DNA of 64,000 nt from Paenibacillus roseus. GTDB lineage: Bacteria > Bacillota > Bacilli > Paenibacillales > Paenibacillaceae. The DNA lies in NCBI RefSeq assembly GCF_016424485.1, contig NZ_JAELUP010000072.1, positions 59,342 to 123,341 of the forward strand, in the 5' to 3' direction. The number at the start of each line of letters is the position of its first letter. The first letter of the stretch is position 1. This document shows positions 34,189 to 43,247 of this stretch, one piece after another. The notes below the pieces were generated by a model. It was not told where the DNA came from and did not search any database. It worked only from the letters and a program-made list of their open reading frames with translations. The translations under genes were made by a program, and so were the position numbers.

Positions 34189-36072
34189 TTAATTGTCTAC
34201 ATGCACCGGCGCATGTAGTGCAAGGCCACAGCGGGCACAGTAGCTGGCATCTTGCGGAGACAACGTGCCGCAGCCTCCGCAGACAAGAGATTGGAGATTG
34301 CGATCCACAGGCAGCAAGTCTGTCAGTGCCGTCTGCGCTTCCGAATGACGCTCCTGCCTTTGCTCCAAGTCCGGGTTAAGCAGCATCAACGCTTGCGTTT
34401 CCTCCCTCATTCCCCTTTGCAGCAATCGATACAGCAGCATAAGTCCCGCCGCTCCGATGATCAGCATGGCAGCAAGCCGCAGCAGTCCACTATTATAGTG
34501 GTAGTCCCATAGGGCGTGCAGCAGGATACTTGCGCCCAGCAGTCCGGCCATTTTCCCGCAGCCATTCCATATCGTATAAGATGCTCCTCCGCTGCGATGC
34601 CGAAGCCCGTACCATAAGCCAGCCGCCGCGATTGCGGTCCAGGTCCCGTGCCCGAAGGGAGACAAGAGCGTACGCACCCACAAGACAGCCAGCATATCAG
34701 TCGTTGTACCGCTCTGCAAGTAATCCCAGCCATAGAGCATGTTTTCCGCCGCGGCAAAGCCCATTCCGACCGCCGCCCCGAATACGAGAGCATCCATTAT
34801 GAACCGCTTCCTCTGCCCGCGCAGCAGCAGCAAACATACGAGCAGCTTCACGATCTCCTCAATGAGACTGATTGCCAGCGGACCGCCAAGCGGGCCGAAA
34901 GCCAGCTCCCCCCTCTCTCCCTGGTACACCCACTGCCTTTCTATGAACCAGGCGGCAGGAACAGCCGTTGCAGCGGACAGCACGAATGAAAGTACAAGAC
35001 GCGGAACGCGGTAACCGAGCAACTGAGAGCTGCGTACATAAGAGACGTATGCGACCGGCCCGGTCAGGCCGCCTGTCAGCAGAGCGGCTGCTATCCATAC
35101 GGGCTGCTGGAGCCAGACAGCGCATACCGTAAACAAGATGAACAGCCCGCCGAATACAAGCACCCGGTCTATCCAACGGTCCTTTCCTGCTCTTGCCTTC
35201 CTGGCGCTGTCCGCAGCGTGACCCTGTGTATCGGTTCCCAGCCCCGGATCAGAAGCTGTCCGTTCTGCTTCCACAGACGCTCCAAGCTCCGGATAACGAA
35301 GACGTACCATTTCCATCAACTGTCTGCGGACGTGTTCATACTGCTGGAGTATATAGTGGAATTCCTCCCGCCCCATAATCAGCAATTCCCCATTCTCCAA
35401 AGCCGTCACATGGCCAGTGTGAGGACCGCCCAATAGCAGGTCCGCCTCGCCGAAGCAATCTCCGCTGCCCAGCACCGTCTCGCGGCGACCGCTCAACCGG
35501 ACCTCGAAGCGTCCGCGGGCTATCATATAGATATGCTCCGACTGGCTGCCCTCCCGGATAATTGTCTCCCCTTGCGCAACCTTCTTCCATTCCGTGATTT
35601 CAGCCAGGCCGCGCAGCTCTTTATCTTCAATGGCAGACCAGACCGTCGCCTTGCGGAGCAATCCGTGAACGAGGCGAATTCTTGCGGAATACAACAGACT
35701 TTCATAGAACAGCGGGCTCGCCTCCGAAAGCCGTGTGAATGCCTCTGTCTTCAGACACAATGCTTTGACTTTGCCCATTGCCTTCACATCGGCCGTCCGC
35801 TTCTCCTGCATAATAAGCGCAATCTCTCCGAGCAGCGAGCCTGCTTTCAGTACATCGAGCACGATCGGCTTGCCGGTCAGATTATGTGTCGAGACGAGCG
35901 CCTCTCCGCTCAGGATGAAATAACAGCAATCTCCGACCGCGCCTTCCCTGATCAAGGAGTCACCAGGATGAAACTCAACCTCGAACATCGCCGCGGCAGC
36001 CTTCTCCAGCTCTTGTTCCGGGACTGCATGGAGGAGCAGATGTCCCTGCAAAAATTCAACCGTTCTGTTCAT
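34189..36072 (-). CDS. Fusion of two cNMP-binding domains, PrsW-type intramembrane protease and zinc ribbon
   Basis: 627 residues. Two cyclic-nucleotide-binding domains come first (about 10-125 and 135-250). The first keeps the GEIAL...KRTADV phosphate cassette; the second has GEADLLLGGPHTGHV, where the Arg is lost. A linker leads to about eight membrane helices with PrsW motifs: LIEEIVKLL (EExxK), GMGFAAAENMLY (FxxxE), PFGHGTW and HALWDYH. The C-terminus is a zinc ribbon (CGGCGTLSPQDASYCARCG). PrsW cleaves anti-sigma factor RsiW in B. subtilis. Here nucleotide or membrane-state sensing may control proteolysis. Single-gene unit; the target is unknown. Confidence 0.85.
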   Translation of the reverse strand: MNRTVEFLQGHLLLHAVPEQELEKAAAAMFEVEFHPGDSLIREGAVGDCCYFILSGEALVSTHNLTGKPIVLDVLKAGSLLGEIALIMQEKRTADVKAMGKVKALCLKTEAFTRLSEASPLFYESLLYSARIRLVHGLLRKATVWSAIEDKELRGLAEITEWKKVAQGETIIREGSQSEHIYMIARGRFEVRLSGRRETVLGSGDCFGEADLLLGGPHTGHVTALENGELLIMGREEFHYILQQYEHVRRQLMEMVRLRYPELGASVEAERTASDPGLGTDTQGHAADSARKARAGKDRWIDRVLVFGGLFILFTVCAVWLQQPVWIAAALLTGGLTGPVAYVSYVRSSQLLGYRVPRLVLSFVLSAATAVPAAWFIERQWVYQGERGELAFGPLGGPLAISLIEEIVKLLVCLLLLRGQRKRFIMDALVFGAAVGMGFAAAENMLYGWDYLQSGTTTDMLAVLWVRTLLSPFGHGTWTAIAAAGLWYGLRHRSGGASYTIWNGCGKMAGLLGASILLHALWDYHYNSGLLRLAAMLIIGAAGLMLLYRLLQRGMREETQALMLLNPDLEQRQERHSEAQTALTDLLPVDRNLQSLVCGGCGTLSPQDASYCARCGLALHAPVHVDN

Positions 36073-36171
36073 TCGTTCCTCTCCATAGACAAAAGGAATC
36101 CGCCACTCCGGACAGATTCCTTCGATTTTCTCTTCTATTATAACAGATTCAGTAGCAGATTCGTCTTCTAA

Positions 36172-36783
36172 TTACCGTATATTCCCGATAATCGAGCTGC
36201 GTTGATCCTGCATTTTTTTCGAAAAATTCGTCAGTATATCCAAGGACTCGTTTCGCTTGTTAGTTATGCTTTGCAGGCGCAACATATCCATTTGCTGAGA
36301 ACTGTTCATAGCATCAACCATGCCCTTCAGTTGCTGAATAATGGTTTCGATCTCGCTGCGTTTAAATTCATTTTTCCTCGATGTGATTACGCCCATGCCA
36401 TACAATCGGTCTACAGAATCGCTGCTCTTGTATACGCAGTTTTCATTAACTATATTGTTCATTGCCTCTGTACTCGCCAAAATCAAATTATTTAATTCAA
36501 TGATTTGTTTATTTCGGTTCTGAATGGTTTCCATCTGAGCTTTCACTTGCGCATCCAGCAATTGAGCACGGTTGCTCTGTACCATCATCATTGCGGTCTC
36601 AATATCCATGGAATTGATATCCATGGACCCGACACCGCTCCCTATGACAGCATTATTCGTTCCCCCGCCATTAATAACGCCTTTTACCGACAGATACGCT
36701 TGATCATTAAGCATCAGACCCGCTCCAGCTACAAAACCGAATACCATCATACCAGCCATGGACAATATCATTTTCTTTTTCAT
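36172..36783 (-). CDS. Exported coiled-coil protein of unknown function
   Basis: 203 residues from the ATG at 36783 (RBS GGGGGAC). The N-terminus is a signal sequence or membrane anchor (MKKKMILSMAGMMVFGFVAGAGLML). A Gly/Asn-rich stretch follows, then a long helical segment rich in Gln, Asn and Lys with heptad character (about 70-200). One Cys in the extracytoplasmic part. Not recognised; it resembles VirB5-like or adhesion coiled coils only in composition. It lies just upstream of the cNMP-PrsW gene on the same strand, about 100 bp apart, so co-expression is possible. Confidence 0.65.
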   Translation of the reverse strand: MKKKMILSMAGMMVFGFVAGAGLMLNDQAYLSVKGVINGGGTNNAVIGSGVGSMDINSMDIETAMMMVQSNRAQLLDAQVKAQMETIQNRNKQIIELNNLILASTEAMNNIVNENCVYKSSDSVDRLYGMGVITSRKNEFKRSEIETIIQQLKGMVDAMNSSQQMDMLRLQSITNKRNESLDILTNFSKKMQDQRSSIIGNIR

Positions 36784-37040
36784 TTGTCCCCCACGCTTTC
36801 CCTTGTTTTCATTTCTTGATCTTAGTATACAATATTGCATGGGGGAATTCTGTAATACGAGTTACATTTCCTTCAAGGCGATATCATTTCGGAATATAGT
36901 TAAATGACGGTGCTGATCACATGAAAAAAACTTCGCCTTTCAAAAAGGTTGAATGAGAATATGCAAGTTTAATAATACGTATAAGGATATAGGTTGAACG
37001 AATGGCTTACGATCAGGGCCGCCGTGTGAAAGGTTAATAG

Positions 37041-37066
37041 GAGGGGGAACATTTTGAACCCCCCTC
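37041..37066. repeat. Hairpin upstream of the LexA-boxed promoter
   Basis: GAGGGGG (37041-37047) and CCCCCTC (37060-37066) form a 7-bp stem directly before the -35 box of the gene at 37129. It could insulate that promoter from transcription reading in from the left. Confidence 0.4.
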
Positions 37067-37110
37067 TTGAATTCGAACATTCATTCGTATTATAATAAGA
37101 ACAAATGTTC
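37067..37110 (+). promoter_or_regulatory. Promoter with LexA (SOS) box
   Basis: TTGAAT (37067-37072) and TATAAT (37091-37096) are spaced by 18 bp. GAACAAATGTTC at 37099-37110 is an exact match to the Bacillus LexA/DinR core GAAC-N4-GTTC, placed at the expected transcription start. It predicts DNA-damage induction of the small downstream gene. Confidence 0.75.
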
Positions 37111-37128
37111 CTATTGGAGGCGAAGGTA

Positions 37129-37362
37129 ATGATAATTGAACCTTACATCGGACGCAACGTTGAAATAGTCTACAAGGATAGCAAGGGAATATCCACGAGA
37201 AGACGGGTGGCCGTGTATTCCGTCAGAAACGGGAAAGTGCGCGTGCTGGATTGGGGCAAGAAGTCTTTCCAGACGCTTGCCGTTTCGCGGATCATTGCAG
37301 CCGCCCCTTTTCCCAGACAGAATTCCGGGATGGAGCTTCTCTTTTCGTTCCAGGTGCATTAA
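37129..37362 (+). CDS. WYL-like mini-protein under probable SOS control
   Basis: 77 residues from the ATG at 37129 (GGAGG 8 nt upstream). The body (GRNVEIVYKDSKGISTRRRVAVYSVRNGKVRVLDWGKKSFQTLAVSRIIAA) follows the pattern of the WYL ligand-binding domain, which has an SH3-like fold and usually sits on helix-turn-helix regulators. Here there is no DNA-binding part. A LexA box lies over the start site. YolD-like SOS proteins share a related beta-rich segment, so a role beside a Y-family polymerase is an alternative. No polymerase gene is near. Cytoplasmic. Confidence 0.65.
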   Translation: MIIEPYIGRNVEIVYKDSKGISTRRRVAVYSVRNGKVRVLDWGKKSFQTLAVSRIIAAAPFPRQNSGMELLFSFQVH

Positions 37363-37443
37363 TCGTGGACAGAGATGTCCTTTGGGACTGATCTTATGTT
37401 TGTAGGGTTAAAGTTTGGCCCATGCTTCGTCTGAAATTTTTTG

Positions 37444-37545
37444 AACTTATTTGTTCAGGATCGTAATTTCGTTATTTTCCGGCGTCAACTCCTTGAGAGG
37501 ACCGAAGAATGTTTGACCCGCGGTACTCACTACAGCGTCAACTTT
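37444..37545 (-). pseudogene. Fragment of a short-chain dehydrogenase gene
   Basis: On the minus strand the frame reads [32 protein letters not shown] then stop. This matches the central NNAG-type region of short-chain dehydrogenases ([10 protein letters not shown]...FGPL.ELTPE.N). The N-terminal Rossmann part and the catalytic Y-x3-K are absent. The merR stop codon at 37538 lies in another frame of this fragment, so merR now ends inside the relic. Confidence 0.6.
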
Positions 37546-38299
37546 CCTTGTTTGAGTCGGCGAAGGCGGCCATTGCATCCCGCATAAATAGCGCCAATCC
37601 TTCTCCGAATTTATCAATATTTTTTGTGAAGCGTTCATCATCTACATACATTTGCCCGAGGCCCTTGAATGCTTCTAATGAATAGTGATGCCCTACAACA
37701 CCACTGTTCAGGAAGTCATACCATTCCTTGATTGCCGCTTGCGCTGCTCCCGAGTCCGGTAAGACATGGCGCAGTGACGCCAAATGGATATAAATGTCAT
37801 TCATTCTGTCCCCCATTACTTTCTGCTCTTCCTTGCTCAAACCCTGCAGCGTGGCGTTGGATTCCTCTACAGCTTCATTTCCCCAGCGCGCTCTTGCCTC
37901 TTGCTCGTACGGATTATGACTGAAATCAAAGCCTTCGAATTTCTCCTTGCGGGTCATTGCAATCTCTCCTTTAGCGTGTTGAATCGTTTTATCAATGGTG
38001 GCGAGCATCTGCTCGATGCGATTGCGTTTTTCCAGCATCATTTTGCGGTGTAGCGTCAGTGATTCCAGCCGATCAAAAGACGGATTCGTCACGATGTCCT
38101 TGATTTTCTTCAAAGGGAAGCCAAGCTCTCGGAAAAACAAAATTTGCTGAAGCATTTCCAAATTGCGATCCGAGTAAAGACGATAGCCGGCTCCTGTCGT
38201 CTCCTCCGGATGCAGCAGGCCAATTTCATCATAATGATGCAGTGTGCGCACACTGATCCCGGTCAAATCAGCCACTTCCTTCACCTTCATTGCCATCGC
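37538..38299 (-). CDS. MerR-family regulator with TipA-type ligand domain
   Basis: 253 residues from the ATG at 38299 (GAAGGGAG 8 nt upstream). N-terminal MerR helix-turn-helix ([38 protein letters not shown]) and coiled-coil dimerisation helix, then a TipAS antibiotic-recognition domain ([30 protein letters not shown]...) at about 115-250. TipA-type proteins sense drugs and activate resistance genes by twisting long-spaced promoters. An inverted repeat lies directly upstream. No drug pump is adjacent; the expected target may have been the lost dehydrogenase or other neighbour. Confidence 0.88.
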   Translation of the reverse strand, partial: AMAMKVKEVADLTGISVRTLHHYDEIGLLHPEETTGAGYRLYSDRNLEMLQQILFFRELGFPLKKIKDIVTNPSFDRLESLTLHRKMMLEKRNRIEQMLATIDKTIQHAKGEIAMTRKEKFEGFDFSHNPYEQEARARWGNEAVEESNATLQGLSKEEQKVMGDRMNDIYIHLASLRHVLPDSGAAQAAIKEWYDFLNSGVVGHHYSLEAFKGLGQMYVDDERFTKNIDKFGEGLALFMRDAMAAFADSNKES

Positions 38300-38317
38300 T
38301 TCAACTCCCTTCACTGG

Positions 38318-38339
38318 TTACTATAAAGTATAACGTAAC
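38318..38339 (-). promoter_or_regulatory. Candidate MerR operator/promoter
   Basis: GTTAC (38318-38322) and GTAAC (38335-38339) flank an AT-rich 12-bp centre, 19 bp before the merR start. This fits autoregulation by a MerR-type protein. Confidence 0.4.
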
Positions 38340-38458
38340 GTGGGAGTCAAGAAAAAAATCAGCTTGGCAACATGATCGTTCAGTTCGCTGACTCTTTGGT
38401 CATATTGTTCCTTGGTCAGATGGTGGACTCCGGGATATTGATATGGTTCAAATCCCCT
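38321..38458 (-). pseudogene. Short coding-like relic upstream of merR
   Basis: After a TAA at 38459-38461 the minus strand stays open for 45 codons (RGFEPYQYPGVHHLTKEQYD, then RVSELNDHVAKLIFFLTPT), with protein-like composition. There is no start codon or RBS, and the frame runs into the merR operator. Probably the tail of a lost gene; family not recognised. Confidence 0.35.
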
Positions 38459-38567
38459 TTACCAGATATAGAATCAGCACAGAAAAATGAACTATATACA
38501 GATCTCTAATCTTCCTATATGTCAGGGAAGTATATCCCCCCCTGTGTCCACCATTTGATAGACAAAA

Positions 38568-38602
38568 CGGGAAAAAGTCCTCCCAGAGAGGACTTTTTCC
38601 CG
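38568..38602. terminator. Terminator after iolG (bidirectional)
   Basis: CGGGAAAAAGTCCTC (38568-38582) and GAGGACTTTTTCCCG (38588-38602) form a perfect 15-bp stem with loop CCAGA. It ends the minus-strand inositol operon 23 bp after the iolG stop. Confidence 0.85.
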
Positions 38603-38624
38603 CTAAAATGTTAAACGTACTCCA

Positions 38625-39638
38625 TTACAGCGCAGCAAGCTCCTTCAGAGCAACCGGACGGTTCTCCTTCAGGGACAGCTTGGCAGCATGTGCAATCAGC
38701 TCAGCCTGGTAGCCGTCATTAGCTGTTACAGGGACGAGATTATTCGCAACAATCGCATCCACGAAAGCTTCGATTTCTTTGATATAGGCGTTGTTGTAGC
38801 GCTCCAGGAAGAAGTACAACGGCTTATCTTTGAAAACTCCTTCACTGGTGTACAGCTCGGCGGAGTTCGGGAAGTCGTTCTGAATGTTCAGACAGCCCTC
38901 GGAACCGAACACCTCCACACGCTGATCATAGTAATGTGCTTTGCGGCTGTTGTCGATTACGCCAAGCGCGCCATTAGCAAAGCGCAGGGAGATTGTCGCC
39001 GTATCCACATCATTATGCTTGGCAAATGCTTGATCGATCAGAACCGCGCCTTGCGCGTATACCTCGACGACATCGCTGTCCATCATGAAGCGTGCCAGGT
39101 CAAAATCGTGGATCGCCATATCGATAAACAGGCCGCCCGAGCTAGGAATGTAGTCCGGATGAGGCGGTGCAGGGTCTCTGGAAGTGATCTTCAGCAAGTG
39201 AGGATCGCCGATTTTACCTGCGCGTACCAGCTCTTGTACACGGCTCATATTATGGTCGAATCTGCGGTTGAAGCCTGTCTGAAACTTCACGCCATGATTT
39301 TGCACCAGCTCTACAATTTCTGCTGTCTCCTGCAAGTTGAAGCTGATCGGCTTCTCACAGAAAATATGCTTGCCTGCCTCGGCCGCTTCTTTAATAATCG
39401 AAATATGCGTATCCGTCGGAGAGCAGATCAGGATTGCATCAATCTCCTCATCCTGGATAATGCTCTGGTAATCCTTGCTTACATTCTCGATACCGCAGGA
39501 TGCTGCCCAATCTTTTATCGTGTCTGCGAACAAGTCGGAAATCGCCTTGATTTTAACTTGCGGCAGGTTTTTCAAATTTTCAGCATGAAGCTTGCCGATG
39601 CGGCCCGCTCCAATAATACCCAGCTTGATGTGCTCCAT
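38625..39638 (-). CDS. iolG: Inositol 2-dehydrogenase
   Basis: 337 residues, a GFO/IDH/MocA-family oxidoreductase. The NAD-binding motif is LGIIGAGRIGKLHAENL (6-22), the catalytic Lys is in HIFCEKPIS (about 91-99) and DMAIHDFDLARFM carries the conserved Asp and His. It oxidises myo-inositol to scyllo-inosose with NAD, the first step of the pathway completed by the rest of the operon. Last gene of iolDEBCAG, 29 bp after iolA, followed by a strong terminator. Related dehydrogenases for scyllo-inositol exist, but the operon context supports IolG. Confidence 0.93.
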   Translation of the reverse strand: MEHIKLGIIGAGRIGKLHAENLKNLPQVKIKAISDLFADTIKDWAASCGIENVSKDYQSIIQDEEIDAILICSPTDTHISIIKEAAEAGKHIFCEKPISFNLQETAEIVELVQNHGVKFQTGFNRRFDHNMSRVQELVRAGKIGDPHLLKITSRDPAPPHPDYIPSSGGLFIDMAIHDFDLARFMMDSDVVEVYAQGAVLIDQAFAKHNDVDTATISLRFANGALGVIDNSRKAHYYDQRVEVFGSEGCLNIQNDFPNSAELYTSEGVFKDKPLYFFLERYNNAYIKEIEAFVDAIVANNLVPVTANDGYQAELIAHAAKLSLKENRPVALKELAAL

Positions 39639-39667
39639 TCGTGTGCCTTCCTTTCTTTCCCTGCGAA

Positions 39668-41122
39668 TTAATAACGGGCAACGATCATTTTCTTGCGAGT
39701 GAAGAACTCCACGCCATCTTTGCCGTTTGCATGCAAGTCGCCATAGAACGATTTCTTGTAGCCGGAGAATGGGAAAAATGCCATAGGCGCCGGAACGCCT
39801 ACGTTAATCCCCAGCATACCCGCATCGATAGTCTCTCTGAACTGTCTGACCGCGCTGAGGCCGGAAGTGTACAGACACGCACCGTTGGCGAATTCGGATT
39901 TATTGGTCAGTTCGATTGCTTCATCCAAGGTGTCAACACGAACAATTTGCAGCACTGGAGCAAAGATTTCATCGTTCCAGATCTTCATGCCTGGCTTCGC
40001 ATGGTCAAAGATTGTAGGGCCTACGAAGTAGCCTTGGCCTTGGGCTTCCGCATTCGTACGTCCATCCAGCTTCAACTCCGCGCCTTCCTCGACACCCTTC
40101 TCGATGTAAGAGATCGTGCGCTCTTTGTGCACGCCGCGGATAACCGGCCCGAGGAAGTTATTCTTCTCCAGTCCATTGCCGATAGTAAGCTGCTTCGCGG
40201 CATCCAGCAGACGCTCTACAAGCTGATCCGCCGTATCGCCAACTGCCACAACCACGGAAGCCGCCATACATCTTTCACCCGCAGAACCGAACGCTGCATT
40301 GATGATTTCTTTAACGGTCAGATCCATGTTGGCATCCGGCAAAACGATGGAGTGGTTTTTCGCTCCGCCCAGAGCTTGCACACGCTTGCCGTGAGCTGCT
40401 GCTGTTTTGTACACATATTCCGCTACAGGCTGGGAACCGACGAAGGAGATTGCGCTCACTTGCTCATGCTCCAGCAATCCGTTTACGACATCATGAGCAC
40501 CGTTCACGATGTTGAATACACCATCAGGCAATCCGGCTTCCTGAAGCAGTTCGGCCAGACGAGCAGCCAGCAGCGGAGTACGCTCCGAAGGCTTCAAGAC
40601 GAATGTATTGCCGCAAGCAATTGCCAGCGGGAACATCCAGCAAGGCACCATCATCGGGAAGTTAAACGGTGTAATACCGCCGACAACCCCGATCGGGTAA
40701 CGGTACATCGTAGATTCCAAACCTGTTGCGATATCTGGCAGCGTGCTTCCCATCATCAGGGTAGGCGCACCGGCAGCGAACTCCACGCATTCAATCCCAC
40801 GTTGCACTTCGCCTTTGGCTTCCGCCAGATTTTTACCGTTCTCGATGGTAATCAGCTCGGCCAACTCATCCCATTTGTCCACCAGCAATTGCTGATATTT
40901 AAACATAATTCGAGCGCGGCGCGGAACCGGAGTTTTACTCCACTCTTTGAACGCCTCCTTCGCTGTTTTGACCGCATGGTCTACATCCGCAGTTGAAGAC
41001 AACGGAACCGATGCAATCACCTCTCCGGTAGCCGGGTTGACTACTTGGTCGCTTTTGCCGGAAGTGGCTTCAATCCATTTGCCGCCTACAAAATTGAGAA
41101 CCTGTTTGATTTCTGTGCTCAT
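39668..41122 (-). CDS. iolA: Methylmalonate-semialdehyde dehydrogenase (acylating)
   Basis: 484 residues from the ATG at 41122 (GGAGGACAT 8 nt upstream), the normal IolA/MmsA length; an upstream frame to 41227 is not used. Catalytic Cys in [12 protein letters not shown], cofactor segment [11 protein letters not shown] and [11 protein letters not shown]. The family-typical [11 protein letters not shown] replaces the usual aldehyde dehydrogenase Glu motif. It converts malonate semialdehyde from inositol to acetyl-CoA and CO2. Lies between iolC and iolG in the operon. Confidence 0.94.
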   Translation of the reverse strand: MSTEIKQVLNFVGGKWIEATSGKSDQVVNPATGEVIASVPLSSTADVDHAVKTAKEAFKEWSKTPVPRRARIMFKYQQLLVDKWDELAELITIENGKNLAEAKGEVQRGIECVEFAAGAPTLMMGSTLPDIATGLESTMYRYPIGVVGGITPFNFPMMVPCWMFPLAIACGNTFVLKPSERTPLLAARLAELLQEAGLPDGVFNIVNGAHDVVNGLLEHEQVSAISFVGSQPVAEYVYKTAAAHGKRVQALGGAKNHSIVLPDANMDLTVKEIINAAFGSAGERCMAASVVVAVGDTADQLVERLLDAAKQLTIGNGLEKNNFLGPVIRGVHKERTISYIEKGVEEGAELKLDGRTNAEAQGQGYFVGPTIFDHAKPGMKIWNDEIFAPVLQIVRVDTLDEAIELTNKSEFANGACLYTSGLSAVRQFRETIDAGMLGINVGVPAPMAFFPFSGYKKSFYGDLHANGKDGVEFFTRKKMIVARY

Positions 41123-41282
41123 TTTTATGTCCTCCATTCCTGTACTGACAGGTTTTGATCCTTCTATGCGTACACAGTATGACTTCTCTGCATCTCGACT
41201 TAATTCGTGCTTGTTGACTTGATTCATGCCTGCTGATTTGATTCATGCCCGCGATTGAGAGCCTGCTCCTTGCTGACCGTAC

Positions 41283-42287
41283 CTATTCTTGAACTTGCTT
41301 GTGCGCTGCGATCAATGCTTCGATCTGCTCTACGGTCGGCATTGCATCCGAACAGCTATGGCTGGATACAACAATCGAAGCTGCTGCGCTGCCATACTCC
41401 TGACATTTATCCAGCGGACGGTTCTGGAACATAGAGTAGATGAAAGCTCCTGCATAGGCATCGCCCGCACCAAATGTTTTTACCATATTTTTTGCCGGGA
41501 AAATGCCACCCTTGTACACCGTGCCATCCTTCGTATACACGATGGAGCCGTTGCCGCCATGCTTCACGACAACGATTTGAGCTTTGCCTTCCAGCCAGTA
41601 ATCCGCAGTTGCCTGATCAGTCTTGGTGTCCGGCCCTGCGGTCAGTTCCAGTATATCGAACTCCTCACGGCCTCCAAGAATCACATCGCACTGTGCGGCT
41701 GCCAGATTGCAATACGTGCTTGCTTCCTCAAGCGACTGCCATGTAAAGGCGCGGTAATCAATATCGAGAATCGTCACAACCTTATGCTTGCGGGCATAGG
41801 CAAGCGCTTGAAATACCGCTTCACGCGAAGGGCTCTTCGCAAGCGCTGTACCGGAAATCAGCAGCGCCTTGCTCTTGGCGATCAGGTCTTCACGCACCTC
41901 GGACGCCTTCAACTCAAGGTCCGCCGCATGCTCACGATACATCAGAATGCTGCAATCGGTCGGCGCTTTAATTTCCGTTAAAGCCAGCCCAGTTACAGCT
42001 CCTGTATCATCCACGACAAGATTCTCCGTGTTAATATTTTGCTTATCCATATACTGCTTGATAAACCGGCCAAGCGCATCATCCGCAATTTTGCCGATAA
42101 AACCTGTACGGGCACCGAGTCGGGACAGTGCAATTGTAATGTTCGCCGGAGAACCACCGACATATTTGGTAAACGTCACAGTCTCTTCCATCGGGCGGTT
42201 AATTTCATTGGCATTCAAATCGACGCAAGCTCTGCCCAAAGCAATAAAATCAAGCTCGCGATCTCCAGGGAACTTCAAGCTGCTCAT
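41283..42287 (-). CDS. iolC: 5-dehydro-2-deoxygluconokinase
   Basis: 334 residues from the ATG at 42287, behind AAAGGAGG lying in the end of iolB. PfkB/ribokinase fold: N-terminal RACVDLNAN and GGSPANITIALSRLGARTGFIGK, and the C-terminal catalytic motif KTFGAGDAYAGAF with its Asp base. It phosphorylates 5-dehydro-2-deoxy-D-gluconate, the IolB product. The gap to iolB is 2 bp, so the two are probably coupled. The IolJ aldolase that should cleave its product is not in the window. Confidence 0.92.
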   Translation of the reverse strand: MSSLKFPGDRELDFIALGRACVDLNANEINRPMEETVTFTKYVGGSPANITIALSRLGARTGFIGKIADDALGRFIKQYMDKQNINTENLVVDDTGAVTGLALTEIKAPTDCSILMYREHAADLELKASEVREDLIAKSKALLISGTALAKSPSREAVFQALAYARKHKVVTILDIDYRAFTWQSLEEASTYCNLAAAQCDVILGGREEFDILELTAGPDTKTDQATADYWLEGKAQIVVVKHGGNGSIVYTKDGTVYKGGIFPAKNMVKTFGAGDAYAGAFIYSMFQNRPLDKCQEYGSAAASIVVSSHSCSDAMPTVEQIEALIAAHKQVQE

Positions 42288-42289
42288 TG

Positions 42290-43120
42290 CTATTCCTCCT
42301 TTACTGGCGCAGCTTTCATCAGCCACTCATGTGCCGGATCATTGTAAAATTTCCAAGTTCTTACCGGGCCGGCCATAACGTTCAAATAGTATAAATTATA
42401 GCCTGGCGCTGCCGATACCGGATGGAATCCTTTAGGCACCAGTACCGCATCTCCATCTTTCAGCACCAATGTCTCATCAAGCGGCTCTGGATCATCAAGC
42501 GTATACACGCGTTGTACGGCGAAGCCGTGCGCAGGCTCAATCTTGTGGTAATACGTCTCTTCCAGGAACGATTCCGCAGGAAGATTATCCTGATCATGCT
42601 TGTGCGGCGGGTAGCTCGACCAGTGTCCGCCCGGCGTGTACACTTCTACCACAAGCAGGCTGTCTGCCGACTGCTGCTCAGGCAAAATGTTATGAATGTA
42701 ACGTTCAGTGCTGCCATGTCCGCGCTTCTCTGCCCCAACATGTGCAGGCTCGATTACGCGGGCTTTGTGGTTGCCCTTGCCCGGTGCCGCACATAGCGCA
42801 ACCTCGACAGCTGTAGCAGCTTCTATCGTAAATTCATCATGAGGGGGAACATACAGGCTGTAAGGCGGGATTTGCTCGAATACACTCATACGCTGCCCGA
42901 TTTCCACTCTCTCCAGCTCATTCGTGCTTACTGCCGCACGACCGGACAGCAGCACAGCGCAAAATTCCCGATCGCCTGTCTGTTTAACCAGCTTTTGACC
43001 CTGTTCCAGCTTGAACACCTCAAAGCCTACATAAGTCCAGCCTGCGGATTCTGGTGTAATCCCCAGCACGCGTCCGTTCTCGTCAGGTTGTTTGCTGCTT
43101 GGTACGATAAGCTCTGCCAT
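42290..43120 (-). CDS. iolB: 5-deoxy-glucuronate isomerase
   Basis: 276 residues from the ATG at 43120 (GGGAGGACT). Two cupin-like halves of the KduI/IolB family; metal-binding residues are in GGHWSSYPPHKHDQDNLPAE (His cluster) and SFLEETYYHKIEPAHGFAVQRVY. The C-terminus AAPGYNLYYLNVMAGP is family-typical. It converts 5-deoxy-D-glucuronate to 5-dehydro-2-deoxygluconate. It stands between iolE and iolC. Confidence 0.93.
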   Translation of the reverse strand: MAELIVPSSKQPDENGRVLGITPESAGWTYVGFEVFKLEQGQKLVKQTGDREFCAVLLSGRAAVSTNELERVEIGQRMSVFEQIPPYSLYVPPHDEFTIEAATAVEVALCAAPGKGNHKARVIEPAHVGAEKRGHGSTERYIHNILPEQQSADSLLVVEVYTPGGHWSSYPPHKHDQDNLPAESFLEETYYHKIEPAHGFAVQRVYTLDDPEPLDETLVLKDGDAVLVPKGFHPVSAAPGYNLYYLNVMAGPVRTWKFYNDPAHEWLMKAAPVKEE

Positions 43121-43247
43121 AAGTCCTCCCTGTTGCCTAAGCATTTCCTGGCGGCTAAGCCGGGATGGCTAGGCATATATTTGCCCTTGTATTCCAATCC
43201 TGCACCGGTAATGCTACAAGTGCTTGCCCGTATCGATTCAGCAGGAT

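Noticed and set aside
37399..38074. TipA-type MerR linked to an adjacent drug efflux gene
   Set aside because: No transporter gene is present on either side; only relics and the inositol operon.
39641..40996. Plus-strand open frame of 451 codons
   Set aside because: Antisense shadow of iolA; no RBS and no family pattern.
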